64,000 nt of DNA from JAVBWI01 sp036677445 (lineage in GTDB: Bacteria > Bacillota > Clostridia > Christensenellales > CAG-138): positions 1-64,000 of the forward strand of contig JAVBWI010000001.1 of the NCBI GenBank assembly GCA_036677445.1. Direction: 5' to 3'. The translations under genes and the position numbers were made by a program. How positions within the stretch are numbered: the first letter of the stretch is position 1; every line of letters begins with the position of its first letter. Below the pieces are notes generated by a model. The model was given only the letters and a program-made list of their open reading frames with translations. It was not told the DNA's origin and ran no database searches. Positions 8,511-16,026 of the stretch are shown here, one piece after another.

Positions 8511-9839
8511 ATGCATCCCATTCAGGAAATCGTCGCCGCACAAAAGCGCGGCATCCCCGCGGGCATCTGGTCCTGTTGCAGCGCCAACCCGTATGTGCTG
8601 CGCGCGGCGCTGCTGCGCGGAAAAGCCGCAAATACGCCGGTGCTCATTGAATCCACCGCCAATCAGGTGGATCAGTACGGCGGGTATTCGGGTATGCGCC
8701 CGGCAGACTTTTATGCGTTCGTACAATCGCTTGCGGTGCAGGAGGGCATGGACGCTTCCATGGCGATACTCGGCGGGGACCATTTGGGACCGCTGACATT
8801 TGCGCACCTGCCCGAAGAAAAGGCCATGGCGGAGGCCGAAGAGCTGGTGCGCCAGTATGTGCTGGCGGGCTTTACGAAGATCCATCTGGATACCAGCATG
8901 CGCCTTTTTGACGACCCGAAGGACCGTCCGCTTTCCGACGAGGTGATTTCCCGCCGCGGCGCGCGGCTGTGCTGTGTGGCGGAGAACGCCTATCAGAAGC
9001 GGTTGAAACAGTTTCCAAATGCGCAGGCGCCGGTGTATATTATAGGCAGCGAGGTGCCCATTCCGGGCGGCGCGCAGGAGGAGGAAGCGCACTTGAAAGT
9101 CACTTCCCCGGAGGCATGTGAAAAAACAATCGCGGCGTTTGAAGCTGCGTTTACGGCGCTGTCGCTTTCGGACGCATGGCAGCGCGTAGCAGGCGTAGTG
9201 GTGCAGCCCGGCGTGGAATTCGGCGACGCGCAGGTAGACGAATATGACCGCGAAGCCGCGCGGAAGCTCACCAGTGCGCTTGCGCGCTACCCTCACCTGG
9301 TATTTGAGGGACACTCCACGGATTACCAGACCAAAGAAAAGCTGCGCGAAATGGTGGAGGACGGCATCGCCATACTAAAGGTGGGGCCCGCACTGACTTT
9401 CTCGCTGCGCGAGGGTCTGTTCGCGCTTGCGCATATGGAGCGGGAGCTGTGCGCAGGCAACGCCGCGTTGAGCGGCTTTGAAGAAACGCTGGAGGACGCC
9501 ATGCTGCAGGATCCGGTCTATTGGAAAAAGCATTACCACGGCGACGAAGCGTCGCTGCACTTTAAGCGGCGGTTCAGCTTTTCCGACAGGGCGCGGTACT
9601 ATCTGCCCGTGCCCGAAGTCGCCGCGGCAATCTCCCGGCTGCTCAGGAATCTGCGCACGACGGGTATCCCTTTAAGTTTGCTCTCCCAGTACATGCCGCT
9701 GCAATACCTGCGCGTAAGCGAGGGGACGCTCTGCAACGACCCCGAGGCGCTGCTGCTCGACCATATCGGCGACTGCATCGACACGTATCTTTATGCAACG
9801 CGCGGCGCAGCGCCGTTTGACACCATGAAAGGAGCATGA
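8511..9839 (+). CDS. GatZ/KbaZ-like protein (PF08013), candidate ketose-phosphate 4-epimerase
   Basis: A 442-residue protein of the PF08013 family (MHPIQEIVAAQKRGIPAGIW, VLIESTANQVDQYGG, ILGGDHLGPLTF, KIHLDTSM, VFEGHSTDYQT, YWKKHYHGD). The family is named for the non-catalytic partner of tagatose-1,6-bisphosphate aldolase, but the catalytic partner GatY/KbaY is absent here, and a PF08013 member from Agrobacterium was shown to epimerise D-tagatose 6-phosphate at C4 to fructose 6-phosphate. His/Asp/Glu-rich motifs at the predicted barrel mouth fit metal-dependent catalysis. In this operon of dehydrogenase plus kinase, an epimerase role is the better inference. AAGAGG precedes ATG 8511. The stop overlaps the first possible start of the next gene. 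Confidence 0.85.
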   Translation: MHPIQEIVAAQKRGIPAGIWSCCSANPYVLRAALLRGKAANTPVLIESTANQVDQYGGYSGMRPADFYAFVQSLAVQEGMDASMAILGGDHLGPLTFAHLPEEKAMAEAEELVRQYVLAGFTKIHLDTSMRLFDDPKDRPLSDEVISRRGARLCCVAENAYQKRLKQFPNAQAPVYIIGSEVPIPGGAQEEEAHLKVTSPEACEKTIAAFEAAFTALSLSDAWQRVAGVVVQPGVEFGDAQVDEYDREAARKLTSALARYPHLVFEGHSTDYQTKEKLREMVEDGIAILKVGPALTFSLREGLFALAHMERELCAGNAALSGFEETLEDAMLQDPVYWKKHYHGDEASLHFKRRFSFSDRARYYLPVPEVAAAISRLLRNLRTTGIPLSLLSQYMPLQYLRVSEGTLCNDPEALLLDHIGDCIDTYLYATRGAAPFDTMKGA

Positions 9840-9841
9840 CC

Positions 9842-10903
9842 ATGGCAACCTATCAACCCGATCCCTTTGTGATTGCCCCGGACGCGATAGACCCCAGGCT
9901 GGTGCCTTGCCGCCGGCTTGTAAACGGGCAATCCATGCCCTGCATCGGCCTGGGCACATTCGGCAGCGATCATTATTCGCCAGATGAGATCGCCGCGGCC
10001 GTCAAGGGCGCGCTTTCGGCGGGCTACCGGCATATCGACTGCGCTAAGGTATACGCAAATGAAAAGCAGATCGGCAGGGCGCTTCGCGAAGTATTTGACT
10101 CCGGCCTTATTGCGCGCGGGGAACTATTTATCACCTCGAAAATCTGGAACGATCAGCACGGGGAACGGGACGTGCTTGTCAATTGCGCACAAACGCTGCG
10201 CGATCTCGGCCTGGATTACCTCGATCTGTACCTCGTGCATTGGCCCTTCCCCAATTACCATGCGCCGCATTGCGACGGCGACGCGCGGAACCCTGATTCC
10301 CGCCCCTTTTTCATTGAGGAATTCATGCGCGTCTGGCGGCAGATGGAGCAGCTCGTGGATATGGGCCTGGTGCGCGCCATCGGCACCTCCAACATCACCA
10401 TACCGAAAATGGAGCAGATATGGCCGCTTTCCCGCATCAAGCCCGCAGTCAACGAAATGGAACTGCACCCGCACTTCCAGCAGCGGGAGCTGTTCGATTA
10501 CCTGACCGGCCTGGGCGTCCTGCCCATCGGCTTTTCGCCCATCGGCAGCCCCAGCCGCCCGGAACGCGACCGCACAGCGGGAGATACCTCGGAGATAGAC
10601 GACCCCGCCATACTGGAAATCGCGCGGGCACACGGCATCCATCCAGCGCTCGTCTGCATCAAATGGGGCGCGCAGCACGGGCAGGTGCCCATCCCCTTCT
10701 CCGTGAAGCGGGCGCAATACCTCAACAACCTCAAATGCGTTACCGAGAACCCGCTTACCGAGGACGAGATGCGGGTGATGGCGTCTTTGGATAAAAACTG
10801 CCGCCTTATCAAGGGGCAGGTGTTCCTGTGGCCGGGCGCGCAGAGTTGGGAGAACCTTTGGGATTTAAACGGCGAAATAGACCGCACCGGCTGGCAGGAA
10901 TAG
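9842..10903 (+). CDS. Aldo/keto reductase
   Basis: A 353-residue NAD(P)H-dependent oxidoreductase with a TIM barrel. Catalytic tetrad visible: Asp and Tyr in YRHIDCAKVYANE, Lys in ITSKIWN, His in YLVHWPFP. Cofactor loop and C-terminal signature: GFSPIGSPSRPERDR and PIPFSVKRAQYLNNL. An ATG at 9836 overlaps the upstream stop (ATGA), but GGAG is only 1 base before it and 7 bases before ATG 9842, so the second ATG is preferred. Longer than the usual 280-320 residues because of a 20-residue N-terminal extension. In this operon it may reduce a keto- or aldo-sugar to the polyol or the reverse. The exact step is not evident. Confidence 0.87.
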   Translation: MATYQPDPFVIAPDAIDPRLVPCRRLVNGQSMPCIGLGTFGSDHYSPDEIAAAVKGALSAGYRHIDCAKVYANEKQIGRALREVFDSGLIARGELFITSKIWNDQHGERDVLVNCAQTLRDLGLDYLDLYLVHWPFPNYHAPHCDGDARNPDSRPFFIEEFMRVWRQMEQLVDMGLVRAIGTSNITIPKMEQIWPLSRIKPAVNEMELHPHFQQRELFDYLTGLGVLPIGFSPIGSPSRPERDRTAGDTSEIDDPAILEIARAHGIHPALVCIKWGAQHGQVPIPFSVKRAQYLNNLKCVTENPLTEDEMRVMASLDKNCRLIKGQVFLWPGAQSWENLWDLNGEIDRTGWQE

Positions 10904-10906
10904 CTT

Positions 10907-11156
10907 GCCAGCTTATCGAAAAAGTGCCGTAAGACACTTTTTCGAGGATTACAGGAACAACCTGTGCCCTTACGGTGACGGCGACGGCCCGCAGGCCTAG
11001 TATCCGAGGCGTCTTCCGCCGAGGATTGGTTGTTCCTGCAAGGAAAGCCTTGCGCCGCAAGGCTTTCCGTCGCCACCGCACATGTCGCTGGCGGCGGTTC
11101 TTAAGCCTCCGGGAGCCGCGGCCCCCGAATCCCCAAGGGGTTTATAGACAGCCTGA
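10907..11156 (-). repeat. Structured intergenic element, copy R1
   Basis: Begins 3 bases after the stop of the aldo/keto reductase. Visible hairpins, plus coordinates: TCGAAAAAGTG 10916-10926 with 10935-10945; AGGAACAACC 10953-10962 with 11028-11037; GGAAAGCCTTG 11042-11052 with 11058-11068; the conserved-loop hairpin centred on ACATGT 11080-11085; and a GGG/CCC hairpin around 11107-11128. The conserved loop reads GCGACATGTGCGG on the minus strand. This copy carries extra sequence between the arms of the second hairpin compared with R3 and R4. No gene is seen in the whole 10904-11218 gap. Confidence 0.85.
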
Positions 11157-11218
11157 AGCGGAATCATCTGCTTTTTCGAAAGGTATACTTCATAAAAACG
11201 CAAAGGAGGCGCATCGTT

Positions 11219-11665
11219 ATGTTACTGGGCGTACCCAAGATACTTTCCCCGGAGCTTATCGCCACGCTGTGCGAAATGGGACACAGTGACGTGATCGTGC
11301 TCGGCGACGCGAACTTTCCCGGCAAGCGCTTTGCGGCGGAAGGCAACTGCAAGTTTTTGAGGGCGGACGGCCACGGTATTCCGGATCTGCTTGAAGCCAT
11401 ACTGCAGCTCATTCCCTGCGACGCGTATGTTCCCACCCCCGTCATGCTGATGGAAACGGCGGAGTGCGACCGCCACCTCGAAATATCGATATGGGAAACC
11501 TATAAAGAGATCGTCGCCAAATACGAGCCGCGCGGCATGAGCGCCATCGGCTTTTACGAGCGGTTCCGGTTCTATGAAGAAGCAAAGAAATCCTACTGTA
11601 TCGTGCAGACAGGCGAAGAATCCATATATGCCAATGTCATCATCCAAAAGGGCGTCATCAAATAG
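11219..11665 (+). CDS. fucU: L-fucose mutarotase / RbsD-FucU family protein
   Basis: A 148-residue sugar mutarotase that interconverts alpha and beta anomers so that kinases and isomerases get the right form. Matches FucU along its length: ILSPELIATLCEMGHSDVIVLGDANFP near the N-terminus with the catalytic His-Asp region, DLLEAILQLIPCDAYVPTPVMLM, then ERFRFYEEAKKSYCIVQTGE and the C-terminal YANVIIQKGV. AAAGGAGG lies 10 bases before ATG 11219. It is separated from the reductase gene by element R1 but reads in the same direction, so it is probably still the tail of the catabolic operon. Its stop codon coincides with the edge of element R2. Pairs with fucI at the left edge. Confidence 0.9.
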   Translation: MLLGVPKILSPELIATLCEMGHSDVIVLGDANFPGKRFAAEGNCKFLRADGHGIPDLLEAILQLIPCDAYVPTPVMLMETAECDRHLEISIWETYKEIVAKYEPRGMSAIGFYERFRFYEEAKKSYCIVQTGEESIYANVIIQKGVIK

Positions 11666-11860
11666 CTGTCAAAAAAGTTCTACAGCACTTTTTTGAGTTT
11701 GCAGGAACTGCCTGTACCCTTGGGTACGGTCGGCAGTTCCTGAGAGGAGAGCCTTGCTTCGCAAGGCTTTGCGCGAGCGCCGCACATGTCGTCGCTCGCG
11801 AAAGAAGCCTCCGGGGCAGCGGCCCTCAAAAGCGCCCCTAAGAGTTCTTTGACAGGCTGA
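11664..11860 (-). repeat. Structured intergenic element, copy R2
   Basis: Starts on the fucU stop codon. The outer arms AGCTGTCAAA (11664-11673) and TTTGACAGGCT (11848-11858) close the element. Conserved-loop hairpin: stem CGCGAGCG (11772-11779) with CGCTCGCG (11793-11800) around loop bases containing ACATGT (11784-11789). In copies R1, R3 and R4 the same loop sits on an unrelated CCGCC/GGCGG stem. A second stem has GGAACTGCC pairing with GGCAGTTCC where the other copies have GGAACAACC with GGTTGTTCC: paired compensatory changes. Confidence 0.85.
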
Positions 11861-11903
11861 AGCGTTATCAAATAACGCCGGATATCGTGTTCCTTCATTC
11901 CTG

Positions 11904-11941
11904 ACAGAATGCCGCCCTTCAAAAGGCGGCATTCTGTTTTT
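11904..11941. terminator. Bidirectional Rho-independent terminator
   Basis: Perfect 13-bp stem ACAGAATGCCGCC (11904-11916) with its complement (11925-11937) and a T-run 11937-11941. Lies between the convergent fucU operon (plus) and the MFS gene (minus). Confidence 0.88.
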
Positions 11942-11973
11942 GCCCGCAAACTATGCCCGTGCATCTTCCGCTG

Positions 11974-13206
11974 TTATTCGGCGCAATCGGCTGCCGGGCG
12001 CTTTGCGTTTTTCCGTATGTAGAACGCCATGGTCAAGGTAGCCGCGACCGCCACCAATACCAGCATCGCAAATGAGCTGCGCAGGCCCCACTGATCGGAA
12101 AACACGCCCATCAGCGCGGGAAACACCGCGCCGCCGACGCTGCCCGCCGCCATCAAAAGGCTCGCGGCCACTCCGGTATCGCGCGGGCAGGCGCTTGTCC
12201 CCATGCCCGCGATGGTGGGCCATAAGGGGCCGAGTACAAAACCCGCCACCGCGCACAGCACGAGCACCAGCGTCGTATCGGCAAGAAAAGTCAATACACC
12301 GATGACCGCCACAGTAATTGCGAACCCAACGATGACGGTGCGTTGCGCCTGCGTATGCAGCCAGCTGAACAGGAGCCGCGATACGGCCATCGCAAGCCAA
12401 AACGCGGAGATTCCGTATGCGCCCAACAGTTCGGACGAAAGCTCCAGCTCAAAAAATGAATCGATGAAGAAGGCCATCCCCGTCTCCAGCCCGACATAAA
12501 GGAATATCGCGATGCACAGCGCCGGAAGCAGCGGCGTTTTCAATACCCGCAGCATATTGCCGCCGTCGCTCTCCGCCGGCTTTCGCGCAGGCGGCTGTAT
12601 GCGTACCGCCAGCAGCGCAGGGTACAGCAGCAGATAGCCGCAGCCCGCGATGATGAACACGATACGCCAGGAGACCCCCGCAGAGCGCATGAGCCAGTCG
12701 CTTACGAGCGGGCCGGCCACCGCGCCCAGGCCAAACATGCTTTGCACAAGATTCAGCGTGCGCTCGGAAGAGTCCGGGCAGGCATCCGAAACGGCGGCGG
12801 TGGAAATACACTCCGTTACGGAAAACCCGGCGCCTATGACGATCACGCCCGCCACGAACGCAAGCGCGGTGGGGGAAACCGCCGCGGCCGCACAGCCGAC
12901 GATAAACACCGGCATAAATATCGCAAGTATCCGCTTTTTGCCCACAGTATCGGCCAACCGCCCGAAAACGAGCGGCATGCCCACCATGGCAACAAACTGC
13001 AGGCTGGCCAGCACGCCCATCATGGCCTGATTCAAGGCAAATTCGCCCGCCACGCGCAGCAGCGCGAGCTGGAACCCGCCGGATTCAAAGCCGAGGAAGA
13101 ACGTCATGCATGCAGCGACCACCACAAATAGCTGGCGTTTATGGCCCGTTGCACCGCCCTTCGTATCCGGCCGCAGCTCTCCGGCGGAAATTTCTTTTTG
13201 CCGCAT
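11974..13206 (-). CDS. Major facilitator superfamily transporter
   Basis: A 410-residue inner-membrane protein with about twelve hydrophobic segments and the MFS loop signature GRLADTVGKKRILAIF after the second segment (about residue 75). The second half repeats the pattern. Substrate not readable. ATG 13204-13206 is chosen because AAAAGGAGG lies upstream. The frame is open 16 codons further but without a ribosome binding site. It stands alone between the sugar locus (convergent) and an unrelated membrane protein. It may export or import a product of the sugar pathway, but only proximity suggests this. No promoter elements stand out in 13207-13390. Confidence 0.85.
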   Translation of the reverse strand: MRQKEISAGELRPDTKGGATGHKRQLFVVVAACMTFFLGFESGGFQLALLRVAGEFALNQAMMGVLASLQFVAMVGMPLVFGRLADTVGKKRILAIFMPVFIVGCAAAAVSPTALAFVAGVIVIGAGFSVTECISTAAVSDACPDSSERTLNLVQSMFGLGAVAGPLVSDWLMRSAGVSWRIVFIIAGCGYLLLYPALLAVRIQPPARKPAESDGGNMLRVLKTPLLPALCIAIFLYVGLETGMAFFIDSFFELELSSELLGAYGISAFWLAMAVSRLLFSWLHTQAQRTVIVGFAITVAVIGVLTFLADTTLVLVLCAVAGFVLGPLWPTIAGMGTSACPRDTGVAASLLMAAGSVGGAVFPALMGVFSDQWGLRSSFAMLVLVAVAATLTMAFYIRKNAKRPAADCAE

Positions 13207-13393
13207 CGTATCCTCCTTTTGGGCTAAACGCCATCCCGGCGCTTCAACGCCCAATGGTTAGCATGTTACACCACGCGCGTATGCGCGTCAAGGTTATGCC
13301 GGGGCGCTGATACCTTGACGATTGCAAATCCCTGTAAATTTTTTAAGCGGCTCTGTAAAGAGCCACACAATACCGAAGCTTGCTGCTAACACG

Positions 13394-13435
13394 AAAACAA
13401 GGCAACTGGCTGCGACAGCCAATTGCCTTGTTTTT
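13394..13435 (-). terminator. Terminator after the four-TM membrane protein
   Basis: Long stem AAAACAAGGCAACTGGCTG (13394-13412) with 13416-13435, loop CGA, T-run on both strands. Only one base pair is imperfect. It serves the minus-strand gene ending at 13448. Confidence 0.85.
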
Positions 13436-13447
13436 ACTTCAAGCTGT

Positions 13448-14056
13448 TCATAGCTTTTTATCCGCTTCATTCTGCATATTGATGCCGTACCGCAATACAT
13501 ATGCCGCCACCAATAATACAATGCCTTGGGTGGGGCGCGGGTCGCTTAACAAATTGACGCCTACGCCAATTACATTATCCGTCAGGGCGTTGATCAGCGC
13601 CGGAATAGCATATCCATTTATTACAGGCACCAGCATGGACGCTAGAAGCAACACAACACCGCAGTATAGCAGAATATCCTCATTTTGCGTGATGAATATT
13701 TTCTTTTTTGCGATATTACGGAAAAACAGGATGAACATGAAATAGCAAAACGCATACGGTAAAAACCGGAGCATCCCCATAAGGGAAATTCCAATCCATG
13801 TAATAGCGGCTATTCCATTCATGGCGGTTAAATGAATTTCATCAGGCAGAAGAATATAAGATACCTGCTGCTGTATTTCCCCGCGCAGCGATACCCGTTC
13901 ATGCATAAGCTCCTGCGTTGTCAGATTGATTTCCGCATATCCAAACCATACTCTAATGCAGTGGTACAGTGTTACAAGAAATAATACGGCGCATAGTATT
14001 TGCAGCAGCACAGCAAGTATTTTGCCTGCCCTTTCGGACAGCAAGATGGCTTTCAT
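13448..14056 (-). CDS. Four-TM membrane protein, DUF2975-like
   Basis: A 202-residue integral membrane protein with four clear hydrophobic stretches (about residues 12-32, 82-108, 130-152 and 170-190) and a soluble loop (about 38-75) between the first two. The stretch ILFFRNIAKKKIFITQNEDILLYCG resembles the DUF2975 pattern, in which a short cytoplasmic turn precedes the third segment. I cannot confirm the family by eye. RBS AAGGAGG lies 7 bases before ATG. The gene is noticeably more AT-rich than the flanking operons, like the next gene upstream, and has its own terminator. No function proposed. Confidence 0.7.
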   Translation of the reverse strand: MKAILLSERAGKILAVLLQILCAVLFLVTLYHCIRVWFGYAEINLTTQELMHERVSLRGEIQQQVSYILLPDEIHLTAMNGIAAITWIGISLMGMLRFLPYAFCYFMFILFFRNIAKKKIFITQNEDILLYCGVVLLLASMLVPVINGYAIPALINALTDNVIGVGVNLLSDPRPTQGIVLLVAAYVLRYGINMQNEADKKL

Positions 14057-14236
14057 AAAAATTCCTCCTTACCGTTTAAAGTATTCATCATAAACTCTAC
14101 ACAAATATCTTCTCTAAATAAAATAGACATATAAAGAAAGCAACGGGGAGCTTTGGAAAAATCACAAGCAAGGACGAAAAAGGATGACTATCTTTAAAAT
14201 ATCAAATTTTGCAGAAGATTTGGACAAAGTATTTTG

Positions 14237-14277
14237 AAAAACGAGCCACTACATTATTAAGGTAATGGCTCGTTTTT
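14237..14277 (-). terminator. Terminator after the AT-rich secreted protein
   Basis: AAAAACGAGCCA (14237-14248) pairs with TGGCTCGTTTTT (14266-14277). T-run on both strands. It lies 51 bases past the stop of the minus-strand gene ending at 14329. The rest of 14057-14328 is AT-rich and shows no gene. Confidence 0.82.
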
Positions 14278-14328
14278 AGTCATTCTCAAACAATTAGTAA
14301 ATCATCCAGCAACACTATCAGCTCAATG

Positions 14329-14970
14329 TCATGCATAGAAGAAATCCCAATAAGAAGAGTACCAGGTATATTCAGTCGAAACAGTAACATGATCTATCGG
14401 AATCTCAAATAGAACTGTTGCCTGAGGTGATACAGAAGCAACAGTTGTACCACTACCTTGAATACCTAGTGAGCCATATTTAAACTCCATTGATCCTACA
14501 TAACTTCCATTTGCTATATAACAATCTGTTACTTTGCCAGAAAGATATATTTTACCATCTGATCGTTTTTCTGTAATGGATCCCAGTATGTGTAGCGTAC
14601 CTCTAACTCTAAACTGAGTTGACGAATCAATTCTAATATATTGATCGACCTTCTCATCCCAATCCCAATTTGATGTACCATTGATACCAGAAGCCTTCCG
14701 GACTATCTTTCGTTCGGGCTTTAGTTGAGTCTTATTGAGTTCGATTAGAAACGCTTCAACTTTAGCAAGGGTTTCTGGGTCAATGAAATTATAATTACCA
14801 TCGTTAGGCGTAATTCTTGCATTATATTTTTCCTCGAGCGATCGTACTTTTTCACCCTGTATCGCACTAATTTCTTGTTTTTGAGCTTCAGCCTGAGATA
14901 CAGCTAATGCTGGATTACTAAATGATACAAGTAGCAGTACAACTAAAATAATAGAAATACACTTTTTCAT
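14329..14970 (-). CDS. Secreted protein of unknown function, AT-rich gene
   Basis: A 213-residue exported protein: signal peptide MKKCISIILVVLLLVSFSNP ending ALA (about residue 24), a charged helical stretch (residues 28-60), then a beta-rich part with a Trp-rich segment (SNWDWDEKVDQYIRIDSST) and an aromatic end (YTWYSSYWDFFYA). There is no lipobox and no anchor. I do not recognise the family. ATG at 14968-14970 has TTGGAGGAT upstream. Base composition is visibly lower in GC than almost everything else in the window, with codons such as AAT, TTA and ATA common, which suggests acquisition from another host. Single gene with its own terminator. Confidence 0.75.
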   Translation of the reverse strand: MKKCISIILVVLLLVSFSNPALAVSQAEAQKQEISAIQGEKVRSLEEKYNARITPNDGNYNFIDPETLAKVEAFLIELNKTQLKPERKIVRKASGINGTSNWDWDEKVDQYIRIDSSTQFRVRGTLHILGSITEKRSDGKIYLSGKVTDCYIANGSYVGSMEFKYGSLGIQGSGTTVASVSPQATVLFEIPIDHVTVSTEYTWYSSYWDFFYA

Positions 14971-15225
14971 AACATCCTCCAATCACAGTCGTAAATGTCA
15001 CTTGTTAATAATGAGAAAGGAAATTCACTGCTCTTGCACATTCACAGGCATCTCCTCCTAATGATTTATATTTTATCCAATATTTGTGAACATTTGTGCC
15101 GTTTTATATAAACATTTCATGAATATCATACATTTTCTAATGTCTCGTAATTCTGCATTTACATACTGCCAACCTCATAACGACAGTTTCAGCTCGGATT
15201 TGAGTATATTGAATCGCGCTTTTAC
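14971..15225. other. AT-rich intergenic region without a gene
   Basis: Between the AT-rich secreted-protein gene (minus) and the ABC efflux operon terminator. It contains TATTTTATCCAATATTTGTG and similar low-GC sequence. It probably carries the promoter of the secreted-protein gene, but no well-spaced -35/-10 pair is convincing, and there is no coding frame with a ribosome binding site. Confidence 0.6.
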
Positions 15226-15270
15226 AAAAACCGCCGCATCGAAGGAAGGGGATTTTCTTCGATACGGCGG
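15226..15270 (-). terminator. Terminator of the ABC efflux operon
   Basis: CCGCCGCATCGAAG (15231-15244) pairs with CTTCGATACGGCGG (15257-15270) with one mismatch. On the minus strand the stem is followed by five Ts (15230-15226). It lies 55 bases after the ATPase stop. Confidence 0.88.
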
Positions 15271-15324
15271 CATGTGCGCCCGCGAGGGAATGCAGACGGC
15301 ACAATCAAACAGGCTGGGCTTTTA

Positions 15325-16017
15325 TTAATCCATAAGCATACCGTCCACGATATGCACCACGCGCTGCGCATGGGCCGCCACCTGCAGATCGTGCGTGATC
15401 ATCACGATGGTGTGGCCCATATCGTGCAGCTGATGGAAGAGCTTCAAAACCTCCTGCCCGGTCTTGGTATCCAGCGCGCCGGTGGGTTCATCCGCAAGCA
15501 GCAGTTTGGGTTCGCCCACCAGCGCGCGCGCGATGGCCACGCGCTGCTGCTGCCCGCCGGAAAGCTCGTTGGGCCGGTGCGAAATGCGCGGGGTCATTTC
15601 CAAGAGTTCCAGCTTTTCCAGAGCGCGGCGCATGGCTTCCTTGTGGGGAACGCCCCGCACCAGGAGCGGCATCATCACATTCTGCAGCACGGTGTATTTG
15701 GAAACCAAATGGTATTTTTGAAATATGAAGCCGATCAGCCGGTTGCGGATGATGGTCAGCTGACCGTCCTGCATTTCATGTATGGGCAGCCGCATCAGGT
15801 TGTATTCGCCCTCCTGAAAGGTATCCATGCAGCCGATGATGTTCATCAGCGTTGATTTGCCGCTGCCCGAAGGCCCGAGCACGCCGAGATACTCCCCCTG
15901 CGCCACCTGCAGCGAAACGCCCCTGAGCGCCATAACGACGGAGTCGCCCATTGTGAAGTTCTTATGGATATTGTTAAGGTCGATGACCCATTCCCCTGCG
16001 GCGGGCTTTGCTTCCAT
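15325..16017 (-). CDS. ABC transporter ATP-binding protein (MacB/LolD type)
   Basis: A 230-residue cytoplasmic ATPase of the MacB/FtsE/LolD subfamily. Walker A GPSGSGKST (about residues 43-51), Q-loop RLIGFIFQKYHLV, signature NELSGGQQQRVAIARAL, Walker B LLLADEPTGALD, switch His in VMITHDLQ. Length is normal. It drives the permease at 16749-18122. RBS TAGGAGGACACC: the TAG of the upstream lipoprotein gene is part of that site, so the two are translated together. Last gene of the operon, followed by a terminator. Confidence 0.92.
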   Translation of the reverse strand: MEAKPAAGEWVIDLNNIHKNFTMGDSVVMALRGVSLQVAQGEYLGVLGPSGSGKSTLMNIIGCMDTFQEGEYNLMRLPIHEMQDGQLTIIRNRLIGFIFQKYHLVSKYTVLQNVMMPLLVRGVPHKEAMRRALEKLELLEMTPRISHRPNELSGGQQQRVAIARALVGEPKLLLADEPTGALDTKTGQEVLKLFHQLHDMGHTIVMITHDLQVAAHAQRVVHIVDGMLMD

Positions 16018-16026
16018 GGTGTCCTC

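Noticed and set aside
13294..13521. A 75-codon minus-strand frame overlapping the terminator and the four-TM gene.
   Set aside because: It crosses the terminator stem and overlaps the membrane-protein gene in another frame; no ribosome binding site.
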